A stretch of 36,764 bases of DNA, taken from Limnothrix sp. RL_2_0. Lineage in GTDB: Bacteria > Cyanobacteriota > Cyanobacteriia > Cyanobacteriales > MRBY01. The translations under genes and the position numbers were made by a program. The stretch is from the NCBI GenBank assembly GCA_012033055.1, contig JAAUPR010000033.1:1-36764 (forward strand), in the 5' to 3' direction. Shown in pieces: positions 9,145-18,508 of the stretch; the first letter of the stretch is position 1; each line of letters begins with the position of its first letter. The notes under the pieces are model-generated. The model was not told where the DNA came from. It did not search any database and saw only the letters and a program-made list of their open reading frames with translations.

Positions 9145-9954
9145 TTAGCTCACAGAATATAAATGCACATCGCGCTGAGGGAAAGGAATATTAATACCCG
9201 CGTCATCTAAACGCCGTTTCACCTGCTCAGTAATACCAAAATGAATGGTTAAATAATCCTTACTTTCCACCCAAATACGCACGGTAAAATTCACACTGCT
9301 ATCAGCAAGTTCACTCATTTCAATACGGGGAGCTGGGTCTTGAAGCACGCGATCATCATTACTGACAATTTCAGACAAAATATGTTTTGTTTTATCAATA
9401 TCTGCACCATAGCCCACGCCAAAAATCAAATCGATTCTCAACTTTTTATTGGCTGTCATATTAACAATTTTATCGGAGTAAATTTTGCTATTCGGAATAA
9501 TTACAAGCTGATTATCTGGTGTCCTGATCTTTGTCGTCAAAAAAGAAATCTCTTCAACAAAACCTTTTGCACCCGCGATAATGACCAGATCATCAACACT
9601 GAAAGGTCGGAAAATAACTAAGAGGAAACCTGACGCAAAATTTGTTAGGGAGCCTTGAAGCGCTAAACCCACTGCCAAACCTGCTGCACCAAGCACCGCA
9701 AGGAAAGAGGTTGTTTCGACCCCAATCCGTTCCAGCACAGCCACCACCACCAAGACAATAAAGCCGACATAGCTTAGGTTCCCCATAAAGCTTGTGACCG
9801 TGGAATCAATCTTGGCCTTTTTCATTACTTTTCTGACAGTGGTGCGTACCCATTTTGCCGCTTGCAAACCAATCAGAAGAATAATAATAGCGGTAATGAT
9901 TCGGACACCAAATGTTGTCCCAAACTGGATAATAAGATTGATGAATTTTTGCAT
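9145..9954 (-). CDS. MscS-family small-conductance mechanosensitive channel
   Basis: A 269-aa inner-membrane channel that opens under membrane tension to release solutes on osmotic downshock. Three transmembrane helices lie at residues about 14-33, 60-80 and 88-115. The pore helix carries the family pattern AAGLAVGLALQGSLTNFASG, followed by the FRPFSVDDLV turn and the beta domain (VVIIPNSKIYSD-like strand, here LVIIPNSKIYSD). The C-terminal alpha/beta domain is complete and ends INIPFPQRDVHLYSVS, matching the usual MscS end. Length is normal for E. coli-type MscS (about 286 aa). Upstream, 211 bp separate it from the divergent menE. Downstream, 190 bp separate it from the secretion operon on the same strand, so it is probably transcribed separately. 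Confidence 0.95.
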   Translation of the reverse strand: MQKFINLIIQFGTTFGVRIITAIIILLIGLQAAKWVRTTVRKVMKKAKIDSTVTSFMGNLSYVGFIVLVVVAVLERIGVETTSFLAVLGAAGLAVGLALQGSLTNFASGFLLVIFRPFSVDDLVIIAGAKGFVEEISFLTTKIRTPDNQLVIIPNSKIYSDKIVNMTANKKLRIDLIFGVGYGADIDKTKHILSEIVSNDDRVLQDPAPRIEMSELADSSVNFTVRIWVESKDYLTIHFGITEQVKRRLDDAGINIPFPQRDVHLYSVS

Positions 9955-10165
9955 TAATACCTTTAAAAGATCTGAACTAAAAACAATATAAATTTAGGGT
10001 TTGTGTACAGCGAAAAAAGTTGAGAATTTTCATTTGTCTGTAGCACTCTTTAAGTGTGGCCTAGAACTATATCTTGTTACATCGATACCAAGACATATTT
10101 TTTAAAGTATTAATTAATGGATTGTGAAAGAAACGGTGTAAAAATTTGGTTACCTCTACCTAAGA

Positions 10166-11562
10166 GTGGAGATCTGTCTTTTAAAGGTAAGATTTTTGGA
10201 GATAAGTTTATGTCACATCGATGGTGACGGATGGCGATCGCCGCTGGTGGGAGATTTTTTGGGTATGTCTGCAAATCTACGCTCTCAAGTAATGGCGTTT
10301 CAACGGCGCAATCAGAAAAATATTGAGATTCCACCGATATCTCTCCAGAGCCAAAATTCTGATCGGGAGACAAGTCTTGCAAAAATCATTTGTGAACGGA
10401 ATGAAGCAGACTTTTTGACTTTTTTGTTGACGGCAATCTGTACACAGCAAAGCGTAATATTACTCAACCCTCAATGGCAACAGTCTGAGCAAAATTTTCT
10501 ACAGCAAAAATTAGGTATTACTCGCTTCAGTTCAACGGAAATAGCCTTAGATTTGCCGAGAAATAAACATTCTTTTTACTGTCTCATTCCGACGGGCGGG
10601 ACATCGGGAAAAGTTAAATTTGCGATACATACATTAGAAACTTTATCGGCTTCAGTGGCGGGATTTCGACAATTTTTTAGCTTAGATCGAGTGAATTGTT
10701 TTTGTGTTTTACCGCTGTGTCATGTGAGTGGTTTGATGCAGGTGATGCGATCGCTGCTCAGTGGCGGTGAGTTTTTTCCGGGGGATTATGGGTCATTAAA
10801 ACAGGGGACGTTGCCAGAAAAAGATTTCTCTGATTTTTGTATTTCCCTTGTGCCTACACAGTTACAGGTTTTGTTGGAGGTTTGCCCAGAGTGGTTGACT
10901 CAGTTTCGGTTGGTGCTAATCGGTGGTGCGCCTCCATGGCGATCGCTGTTGGAACAAGCCCGCAAATATCAGCTTCGGATCGCCTTGACCTATGGCATGA
11001 CGGAAACGGCTTCGCAGGTGGTGGCTCTCTCATCAGAGGATTTTTTAAATGGAAAAACTTGTGCGGGTCAAGTGTTACCCCATGCTCAGGTTGAACTATC
11101 AGAATCTAGACAAATTTCGATTCAATCAGAGTCTTTGTTTTTAGGGTATTACCCCGAAATGAATATTCAAAAAAACTAGAAACAGATGACCTTGGCTATT
11201 TTGATGAAATGGGATATTTACATATTTTAGGTCGTCAAAGTCAGAAGATTATTAGCGGTGGCGAAAATATTTATCCTGCGGAAATTGAAGCGGTAATTCA
11301 GGCTACTAATTTGGTGATAGATGCGGCGGTGTTAGGCATAGCTGATCAATACTGGGGGGAAGCGGTAATTGCGGTTGTTGTCCTGAAAAAAGATTCTACG
11401 ATTGAAGCCATAAAAACGGCGATCGCCGATCAACTGAGTCGTTACAAACAACCGAAAAAATGGTTTTTGGTGACAGCCCTGCCCCGTAATGCCCAAGGCA
11501 AACTCAATAGAGCAATCCTGAAGGAAATGATAGGAAAAAACTATCAATCATTAGAAAGTTGA
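10166..11562 (+). CDS. menE: O-succinylbenzoate-CoA ligase (frame broken as sequenced)
   Basis: MenE activates o-succinylbenzoate with ATP and CoA in phylloquinone synthesis, the quinone of photosystem I. The first part (to 11179) contains the AMP-binding P-loop LIPTGGTSGKVKFAIHT and ALTYGMTETASQV. The second part, in another frame, starts just after 11175 with KLETDDLGYFDE, then the hinge GYLHILGRQSQKIISGGENI and the C-terminal catalytic lysine region PRNAQGKLNR. The break is in an A7 run (11169-11175). One more A would give a continuous ~465-codon gene of normal length. The true start is unresolved: GTG at 10166 opens the frame, a TTG at 10196 and an ATG at 10265 are alternatives, and no strong ribosome-binding site decides. 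The gene stands alone, with no other men gene nearby. Confidence 0.85.
11169..11176 (+). other. Frame break in menE at A7/C, a phased A-AAA-AAC heptamer
   Basis: The upstream frame reads CAA AAA AAC TAG, so the heptamer A_AAA_AAC (11170-11176) is in exact phase for a -1 slip. After the slip the next codon is CTA, which continues the conserved MenE sequence. Either one A was lost from an A8 run (mutation or sequencing), or slippage restores the frame. Confidence 0.75.
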
Positions 11563-11622
11563 TTTCTTCATGTAGATTTGTTAAGGAAGCCATAACCCAG
11601 TGAGAAACCTAAATCACAGTCT

Positions 11623-12339
11623 ATGACAGCCCTAAGTTCTTCCCATGTGAATCCGACCTATGCCCAGAGGCATTTGCTACGAGTACTGGCATTCGGCGAT
11701 AGTCTGGTTTACGGTTTTGGTGATCCGGTGCGGGGCGGTTGGGTAGATCAATTGCGTTTGAGCTGGATGGGTGGTCAGCCGGGACATATTCTCTACAACC
11801 TCGGTGTGCGTGGCGATAATGTTCAACAGGTGGGCGATCGCCTCAAAGCAGAATTTCAACAGCGGGGCGAACTCCGTAATAAACAACCGGATCTGATTAT
11901 TTTGTCAGCGGGCGTGAATGACTCGGCACGGCTTGGTCGTCCAGATGGCAAGAATTACACAGAATTTACAGTATTTCAGCGCAATATCGACCAGCTCCTC
12001 GATGAAGCCCAAGATCTTTGTCCCGTAATTTTTGTGGGCATGGCTCCTATTAACGAAGCAAAAATGCCGTTTTTGGATTGTTTTTATTTCAACCACGCTG
12101 ACCAATATCGCTATAAAGAAGTGACGAAACAGGCTTGCCAAGTTCGCAATATTCCCTATCTCGATATTTTTGATCTCTGGTTAGCGCGGGGAACTGACTG
12201 GGTTAATGCTCACCTCTGTGATGATGGCTTGCACCCTAATACTGATGGCTATAGTTTTCTCTTTCAAGATGTAATGAATTGGCAGGCGATCGCCCAACTG
12301 AGTCACGTCGATTTCTCTACTTATCAAATCGCCTTTTAA
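11623..12339 (+). CDS. SGNH/GDSL-family hydrolase
   Basis: A 238-aa esterase or lipase of the SGNH fold. Block I is LRVLAFGDSLVYGFGDPVRGGW (nucleophile Ser in GDSL, residue ~29). Block III is ILSAGVNDSARLGRPDGKNY (oxyanion Asn). The C-terminal block V is DDGLHPNTDGYSFL, with the Asp and His of the triad. There is no signal peptide or membrane anchor, so it is probably cytosolic. The natural substrate (acyl ester, thioester or sugar ester) cannot be told from the sequence. It follows menE by 60 bp on the same strand. Co-transcription is possible but no functional link is obvious. Confidence 0.92.
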   Translation: MTALSSSHVNPTYAQRHLLRVLAFGDSLVYGFGDPVRGGWVDQLRLSWMGGQPGHILYNLGVRGDNVQQVGDRLKAEFQQRGELRNKQPDLIILSAGVNDSARLGRPDGKNYTEFTVFQRNIDQLLDEAQDLCPVIFVGMAPINEAKMPFLDCFYFNHADQYRYKEVTKQACQVRNIPYLDIFDLWLARGTDWVNAHLCDDGLHPNTDGYSFLFQDVMNWQAIAQLSHVDFSTYQIAF

Positions 12340-12485
12340 GCCACTCTTACTATTCTGCTAATCGACAAGGGGCGATCGCCTTTTATATACATTTTGCTTT
12401 TCTTACAAAAATAGATCGCGAAACAAAAATAATTGCATCCTAAAAATACTGGACTATTGCTATAGTCGAAAAGCAGCGCAAAGAG

Positions 12486-13076
12486 GTGAAGGATTTGGTC
12501 GCAGCAGTACCCACAACGCAAAAACACTATTCCCCGGAAGAGTATTTAGCCCTAGAGGCTGAGTCCGAGGTGAAACATGAATATCGGGACGGAGAAATTA
12601 TCGAGATGGCAGGCGGCACAACAAACCATAACAAGATCACGCTGAATTTGGTGTTTTGCTTACTCTCTTGTTTTCGTGATCAAAATTACGAAATTTATTC
12701 CAACGACGTTCGACTATGGATTCCGGCGACAAGGAAATATACTTATCCCGATGTGATGATCGTCAAGGATGAACCGATTTATACAGATACCAGCAGGATG
12801 ACTATTACTAATCCGATTGTCGTTGCTGAAGTGTTATCGGGTTCGACACAAAATTATGATCAGGGCGAAAAGTTTGATGCCTATCGTTCTATTCCCAACT
12901 TCTCAGAATATCTACTGATTGATCAATATCAATATTATGTAAAACATTTTGCAAAAACGCCTGAAAATAAATGGTTATTGACCGATTGCAAAGATATTAA
13001 TGCAACTATTTCTTTTGCTTCTATAGACTTTGATTTGGCTTTAGCCGAACTCTATAAAGGCATTATTTTTGAGTAA
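12486..13076 (+). CDS. Uma2-family (DUF820) putative endonuclease
   Basis: A 196-aa protein of the Uma2/DUF820 family, greatly expanded in cyanobacteria and with a restriction-endonuclease-like PD-(D/E)XK fold. Visible marks are the N-terminal YSPEEYLALEAESEVKHEYRDGEI, then the core YTYPDVMIVKDEP (Asp of the PD motif), VVAEVLSGST (Glu) and the later FDAYRSIPNFSEYLLID. The frame opens with GTG at 12486, preceded by AAAGAG; a TTG five codons in is an alternative. A possible -10 (TATAGT, about 12463) precedes it. Biological role in cyanobacteria is not settled. It is unrelated in strand or spacing to the second Uma2 gene at 22.5-23.1 kb. Confidence 0.88.
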   Translation: MKDLVAAVPTTQKHYSPEEYLALEAESEVKHEYRDGEIIEMAGGTTNHNKITLNLVFCLLSCFRDQNYEIYSNDVRLWIPATRKYTYPDVMIVKDEPIYTDTSRMTITNPIVVAEVLSGSTQNYDQGEKFDAYRSIPNFSEYLLIDQYQYYVKHFAKTPENKWLLTDCKDINATISFASIDFDLALAELYKGIIFE

Positions 13077-13216
13077 CACTAAATTCCTTTCTTCTAATCA
13101 GTAAAGCTATAGTTATTACAAATTCCTTTCGTAAAATTCCTTTTCTAGAAAATGGCGATCGCCCCTTAAATCCCTAGCGGAGTATGATTAGGTAAGCAAG
13201 ATTTTTGTAACAGTTT

Positions 13217-16200
13217 ATGGCTCCGAATGATATTGCCTCGATTATTGAAAAACTCCAGTCTTTTGTAACGATACAGACTCAGGCTAAATGGCAGTTTTAT
13301 CTGGGTGATGGGGTTGGGGAGATAGATTATGAAGCCTTTGAGCCAGAGCAATTACAGGCAGTTCAGCTCAATGAAAATAACTATGGGATTTTTCCTAAGG
13401 GTGGTAAATTAGCTTGGTTTTATCAAAAATTTGTAATTCCCCACGACATCAACCAATACGAAATTGAAGGTTTGCATTGTCGGCTAAATCTGACTTGGTG
13501 GGCTGGTTCTGCGTCGGTTTTTGTGAATGGTAAATTAGTTTGTGAAGGGGATTTATTTGATTCTTCAACGCGACTTTCCCTCTCGCCTAATGTACAACCG
13601 GATGATGTTTTTGAGGTGGCGATCACCCTTATCAGCCCTTCCCACGACATCGGCGCTTTGATGAAATCGCAATTGATTTTTGAGTCGGATGATTTTGCGC
13701 AACCAGATGCAGGATTTGTAGCGACAGAATTGCAGATTTTAAGTCAGTATCTTGAAAAATATCAGCCGGAATTGTTACCGCAAGTTGCAACAGCATTACA
13801 GACATTGCCAATAGAAACCTTTCAGAATCGCGCGGAATTAGATCAAGCTTTAGCGATAGTTCGAGAGCAATTAATTCCCCTTGCAGCACCAATTAAAACG
13901 CGACAATTTCATGTGATGGGTCATGCTCATTTAGATATGGCTTGGCTCTGGACAACTGATGAAACTTGGGAAGTAGGGCAACGAACTTTTTCTTCTGTTT
14001 TAAATTTGCAAAAAGAGTTCCCTAAATTAACATTTGGACATAGCACTCCTGCCCTCTACGAATGGATAGAAAATAATCGCCCAGATTTGTGGGCAAAAAT
14101 AACTGAAGCCGTGACAAAGAATAACTGGGAATTATTAGGAGGAATGTGGGTTGAACCGGATGTAAATTTGGTGTCAGGGGAGTCACTTATTCGGCAATTT
14201 CTCTATGGTCAGCAATATTTTCTGGAAAAGTTCGGTAAGATTGCACCCATCGCTTGGCTCCCGGATACCTTTGGTTTTCCGCAGCAACTCCCGCAAATTT
14301 GTAAACTCTGTGGCATCGAAGCTTTTGGCACAGGCAAACTCCATTGGAATGATACGAAACCTTTTCCCCACGGGTTGTTTAAGTGCGATCGCCTGATTCG
14401 ACAGAACTTCTAACTTTTATGGCGCCGCCGAATGTCACGGGGATTATGGATACTAACCCGATCACCATGACAAATTACGCGTTGAAGTGGGAGGAACAAA
14501 CGGGATTAAAAGATATTTTTTGGATTCCCGGTGTCGGCGATCATGGCGGTGGCCCCACGAAAGATATGATTCAGGTTGCCCAAAAATGGCGGCGATCGCC
14601 CTTCTTCCCAGAGCTAAAATTTTCGACGGCTGCAAACTTTTTAAATCAGGTAAAAGATACGCTAGATTTGCCCATTTGGGATGACGAACTTTACCTCGAA
14701 TTACATCGCGGTTATTACACTGTCCACCGTGATCAAAAAGAGTTTAACCGTCGTTGTGAAACTCTATTGCGACAAGTGGAAATCTGGACGGCGATCGCCA
14801 ATCAATTAGGATCTAAATTTGAACATAAAGCAATTATTAAAGACCTCTGGAAAAAAGTTTTATTTAATCAATTTCACGATATTTTACCCGGCACATCTAT
14901 ACCTGAAGTGTTCACCGAAGCGAATCGCGATTGGCAATATGTGATCGACACAGGCGAAGCGTTATTAGAGAAAGTTTATGCGGCGATCGCCATCCATATC
15001 GACTTTCCAGCAGCACCTCATCCCAATGCCAAACCAATTTTATTATTTAGCGATCTCAATTGGGAGAGAATAGAAATTATCAATTTAGAGATTGACGATT
15101 TAGCAGTTATTTATGATCATATCGGACAGAAAATTGATAGCCAGATTTCTCAAGAACTATTCGCTGATAACACTTGGAAAAATACAATTTCTTTTATTGC
15201 TAAAGTGCCATCAGTAGGCTATTCACTATATTGGTTGATTGCAGACTCTCAAGCCTCAGCCCAACGAGAAGATGATTTGATTTCTGAACCAGAGTTTATT
15301 TTAGAAAATAATTATTTAAAAGTTGAGATTGATACGAAGACTGGTGATATCAAACAAATTTTTGATAAACAAAATCAACGACAAACTTTATCCGAGGCAG
15401 GTAATCAGTTACAAGCATTTGAAGATAAAGGTCAATATTGGGATGCATGGGATATTGCGCCAGACTACGAAGAAAAGCCATTACCACCAGCAAAACTTCT
15501 TTCTATTAAATGGCAAGCAAAAAATAAGATTTGTTCTGTTATTCGTATAGTTCGTCAACTGAATAAATCAACTTTTACCCAAGATTATATTCTTGAATCC
15601 CATAGCCCCATCCTTAAAATCAATACCGTTGCAGACTGGCAAGAAGAGCAAATTATTCTCAAGGCCACTTTTCCACTGACCATTGAAAACCCTTACTGTG
15701 ATTATGAAGTACCTTGTGGTGTGATTCGGCGATCGCCCCAAGCGAATCCTGAAAAATGGGAAGTTCCTGCATTACGATGGGCAGATCTAAGCGAGGATAA
15801 CTACGGGTTTAGTCTGATTAATAATAGCCACCATGGTTATGATGCAAAACCAAATCAATTGCGTTTAACATTACTTAAAAGTCCGATTTGGCCAGATCCT
15901 CAAGCTGATCGGGGTGAGCATCATTTTTCCTATGGGATTTATCCCCACAAAGGTAATTGGCAAGCCGCAAAAACAGTTCACCATGCCAAGGCTTTTAATA
16001 CGCCCTTACGAGTATTTTTCCCAAAAAATAAAAATGAATCACCCAACTTATTACAGTCGAGCCATTCATTTTTAAAATTCAATTCAAATAATCTAGTTCT
16101 TCTAGCCCTAAAGCAATCAGAAACTGATAAAAGTTTGATTATTCGTTTTTATGAAGCCTATGGTAAGTTGACAGAGTTAGATTATCAAAGTGATTTTGGC

Positions 16201-16302
16201 TGGCAAATCACACAAGAATTAGATGCCCTAGAAAATCCGCTAATGAACGAACTTTCAACTACGGTTCAGCCATGGCAAATCAAAACTTATTCTGTTGAAT
16301 AA
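13217..16302 (+). CDS. GH38 alpha-mannosidase (frame broken as sequenced)
   Basis: A class II alpha-mannosidase of glycoside hydrolase family 38, about 1028 aa when the frame is restored. The first part (13217-14413) has an N-terminal accessory domain, then the catalytic opening GHAHLDMAWLW with zinc-binding His and Asp, the nucleophile region GGMWVEPDVNLVSGES, and KLHWNDTKPFPH. The second part (from ~14384) continues RSPDSTELLTFMAPPNV and holds the remaining catalytic and beta-sandwich domains to SVQPWQIKTYSVE-like end (here TVQPWQIKTYSVE). Between them one G is missing: AAGTGCGATCGCCT should read AAGTGGCGATCGCCT to give the Trp-Arg expected after HGLFK. No signal peptide is seen, so a cytosolic Ams1-like mannosidase that degrades free oligosaccharides is likely. 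Confidence 0.88.
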
Positions 16303-16308
16303 TTTACG

Positions 16309-16958
16309 TCACTTAGCAACAACAAAAATCTTGCTATTGTCTTTGGTTTCGCTGTACTTCCATGCTAACTTTTCGGGATCTTTTGCCTTTGACCACTGAG
16401 AAAAATGCTCTTCCCCTTTTTTCTGATGGCGACCGAGGGTAGAAGGATTAGAATTTAGGCGTTTTGCCAAATCTGCTTGATTTAGGATCAACTGAGTTTT
16501 GCCTTTATCTTCAGTCTTTACTGCTTCTACAACGACAGGTTCTTCGACTTTTTTAGATGCTTCTTTTTGACTTTTTCTGTGGCGGTAACTGGGGCTTTTT
16601 CTTTGGTCGCGGGAATACTACCATTCAACTCCTTTTTGAGGGAGGCGATCGCCTGCTTTATTTCCGACTGCACCCATTTTTCAGTAGGCACATTGTCGGG
16701 CAAGGTTTTTGAAACAATTTTTTGGAGTTCTTTTTGGTCAACAATCGGGGCGATCGCCTTACCATTTTCTAGCGCGAAGAAAGCTTTTAAAACTTCAATA
16801 ATGCCTGTGCCCAAAGCGGGTTTTTCCTTGCCACTTTTTTTACCCTGCCTCGACAAGCCATACTCCAAACAATATTCGGTGAGACGCGCCTCAATATCTT
16901 CGGGAAGATAAGCCGTGACAGCTTTATTTTTCGTGCCCATATTAATGCCATAGTCCAT
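16309..16958 (-). CDS. RHH-like DNA-binding protein (frame broken as sequenced)
   Basis: With the frame restored this is a ~216-aa protein. The N-terminus (KNKAVTAYLPEDIEARL, then ALGTGIIEVLKAFF) resembles a ribbon-helix-helix DNA-binding module of a kind common on cyanobacterial chromosomes and plasmids. The middle is a charged linker. The C-terminus (LNQADLAKRLNSNPSTLGRH) looks like a helix-turn-helix, followed by FSQWSKAKDPEKLAWKY. The two parts lie in different frames, 16958-16527 and roughly 16567-16309. Adding one A to the A5 run (minus strand, 16564-16568) joins them as EKVKKEASKKVEEP. Start is ATG at 16958 or, more likely, ATG at 16940 (MGTKNK), because a -10 box lies only 10 bp before the first. 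A palindrome at its promoter suggests autoregulation (inference). Confidence 0.72.
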
Positions 16959-16991
16959 TACTTACTGATTATAGCATAGGAAAAGTAATGG
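16955..16991 (-). promoter_or_regulatory. Promoter -10 box framed by a 9-bp inverted repeat
   Basis: Read on the minus strand, TATAAT (16973-16968) lies upstream of the RHH-like gene. It is enclosed by perfect arms CCATTACTT (plus strand 16955-16963) and AAGTAATGG (16983-16991), 19 bp apart. The inner arm overlaps the first possible ATG. A repressor bound here would block the promoter, and the adjacent gene encodes a likely DNA-binding protein. Confidence 0.5.
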
Positions 16992-17000
16992 ATTTAGTAA

Positions 17001-17011
17001 AGTACTGTACT
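17001..17011. repeat. 11-bp palindrome AGTACTGTACT
   Basis: A perfect odd-centred palindrome in the 120-bp gap between the RHH-like gene and thiL, next to the inverted repeat around the TATAAT box. It may be a second operator half or chance. The arms are closer together than in the cyanobacterial LexA box. Confidence 0.3.
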
Positions 17012-17078
17012 ATTTTCGCTGACAAAAATGGTTGGCGATCGCCTATGATTTGAGCGAAATACATCGTCTTTTTTGCGT

Positions 17079-18071
17079 ATGGCTCAGTCACAAAAACTAA
17101 AGGATTTGGGCGAGGCGGAAATCTTGCAACGGCTACAAAAATTTTGCCCCGCAGAGGTGATTGGCGACGATGGAGCAGTGCTGGAAATTACCGCAAATCA
17201 TCGGCTGGTGGTGACTACAGATGTGTTGGTGGATGGGGTTCATTTCGGCGATCGCACAACCCCGGCAGAAATGGCTGGCTGGCGAGCAGTGACCGCAAAT
17301 TTGTCGGATTTGGCAGCAATGGGGGCAACTCCGGTGGGGATCACAGTGGGATTATCGTTGCCGTTGGACACGGAATTAGTTTGGTTGGAGCATTTGTATA
17401 AAGGTATCGAGGCTTGCTTGCAAACCTATGGCACACCTTTGGTTGGGGGAGATTTGACGCGATCGCCCACAAAAACAATTGCGATTACAGCGTTTGGGGA
17501 AGTCTTGCCAAAAAAGGTGATTCGGCGGGATGCAGCGCAAGTGGGAGAGGTGATCGTGGCGACAGGCTTTCACGGAGATTCGCGGGCGGGTTTGGAACTA
17601 CTTTTACAGCCAGAAACAGGACAAGATTTGGCAGAGGGCGATCGCCAACATTTGATCCTTGCCCACCAAAAACCGATGCCGCGTTTGGACGTTTCAGCTT
17701 ATTTAAAGGGTATTAAAACCGAGCGAAATTTTGCGGGGATGGACAGTAGCGATGGCTTGGCGGATGCGGTGTTACAAATTTGTGAAATGAGTCATGGTGG
17801 GGCAATTATTCATGAGTCACAAATTCCAATTTCACCTGCACTTTCACGCTATCAATCATCCGAAAAGGCTTTGGAGTGGGCATTATATGGTGGCGAAGAT
17901 TTTCAACTCGTTCTAGCTTTACCCCAAGATCATGCCGAAAAGTTAGTGGCAAAATTCGGTAATGGTGCTGCAATTATTGGTGAAATCACTGCTGAACAAA
18001 CCGTGAAATTGATTGAGGAAAAAGGGCGATCGTCGATCCTTTCTCGCCAACAAGCCTTTCAACATTTTTAG
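17079..18071 (+). CDS. thiL: Thiamine-monophosphate kinase
   Basis: A 330-aa kinase that phosphorylates thiamine monophosphate to the active cofactor thiamine diphosphate, the last step of the pathway. It belongs to the PurM/AIR-synthase-like ATP-binding family. Signature segments are IGDDGAVLEI (near residue 28), VVTTDVLVDGVHF, LSDLAAMGATPVG, VGGDLTRSP, and late in the protein MDSSDGLADAV and LYGGEDFQLVLALP. I take the ATG at 17079 as start; a TTG two codons earlier also opens the frame. Length fits the family. The stop codon interlocks with that of the convergent Trypco1 gene (4 bp shared). Confidence 0.96.
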   Translation: MAQSQKLKDLGEAEILQRLQKFCPAEVIGDDGAVLEITANHRLVVTTDVLVDGVHFGDRTTPAEMAGWRAVTANLSDLAAMGATPVGITVGLSLPLDTELVWLEHLYKGIEACLQTYGTPLVGGDLTRSPTKTIAITAFGEVLPKKVIRRDAAQVGEVIVATGFHGDSRAGLELLLQPETGQDLAEGDRQHLILAHQKPMPRLDVSAYLKGIKTERNFAGMDSSDGLADAVLQICEMSHGGAIIHESQIPISPALSRYQSSEKALEWALYGGEDFQLVLALPQDHAEKLVAKFGNGAAIIGEITAEQTVKLIEEKGRSSILSRQQAFQHF

Positions 18072-18442
18072 TGATTTTCTTCTGCTTTTGGCTTATTAGG
18101 GAAAGAACATTCGACGGTGATTTTGAGATTCGATTCGGCACTGCCTTTCGTGACATAGGGAACGCCCATTTCTCCGGCGACTTGGATGCCAAATTCTAGG
18201 GTGACTTTATCGACATTGGCGCGGGCAACATCACTAAAAGCGTCGAGGGTGTATTGAGTATAGGTGGCGATTGTTCCCTTCATGGCTTGGAAGTGTTTCA
18301 TGACTTCCTCGGTTGCGCCTTTCTCTTCGCGGCTTTCTTCTGTGGTGTCGACGGTTGGGAGATTGGGAGCGGTCACGTCGGCGGGGATTTCGACATAAAT
18401 AACAGCGCCGTTGTCGAGGGTCATGGGAGCGAGCTGGGTCAT
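18068..18442 (-). CDS. Trypco1 (CU044_2847) domain protein
   Basis: A 124-aa protein recognisable as the CU044_2847 family, renamed trypsin-co-occurring domain 1 (Trypco1). The core is VDKVTLEFGIQVAGEMGVPY followed by SAESNLKITVEC, and the N-terminus has the usual short strand GAVIYVEIP. In published comparative work (Kaur, Aravind and colleagues), Trypco domains are proposed adaptors or effector-associated modules in NTP-dependent bacterial conflict systems, often beside proteases. Here the neighbour, 66 bp away and divergent, is a caspase-STAND protein, so a shared promoter region and a joint role are plausible (inference). The open frame extends upstream to 18550, but that would overlap the neighbour's start. 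The ATG at 18442 (MTQLAPMTLDNG) fits better. There is no signal peptide. Confidence 0.8.
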   Translation of the reverse strand: MTQLAPMTLDNGAVIYVEIPADVTAPNLPTVDTTEESREEKGATEEVMKHFQAMKGTIATYTQYTLDAFSDVARANVDKVTLEFGIQVAGEMGVPYVTKGSAESNLKITVECSFPNKPKAEENH

Positions 18443-18508
18443 GGTGTAGAAAAGAAAAAGTTCTAGTTGTAGTGTAGGGCTAAGTTCTTTCTGTGTTGCC
18501 GAAATGTT

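Noticed and set aside
17001-17011. AGTACTGTACT as a LexA (SOS) box.
   Set aside because: The half-sites are only one base apart, while the cyanobacterial LexA box has a longer spacer, and no DNA-repair gene follows.
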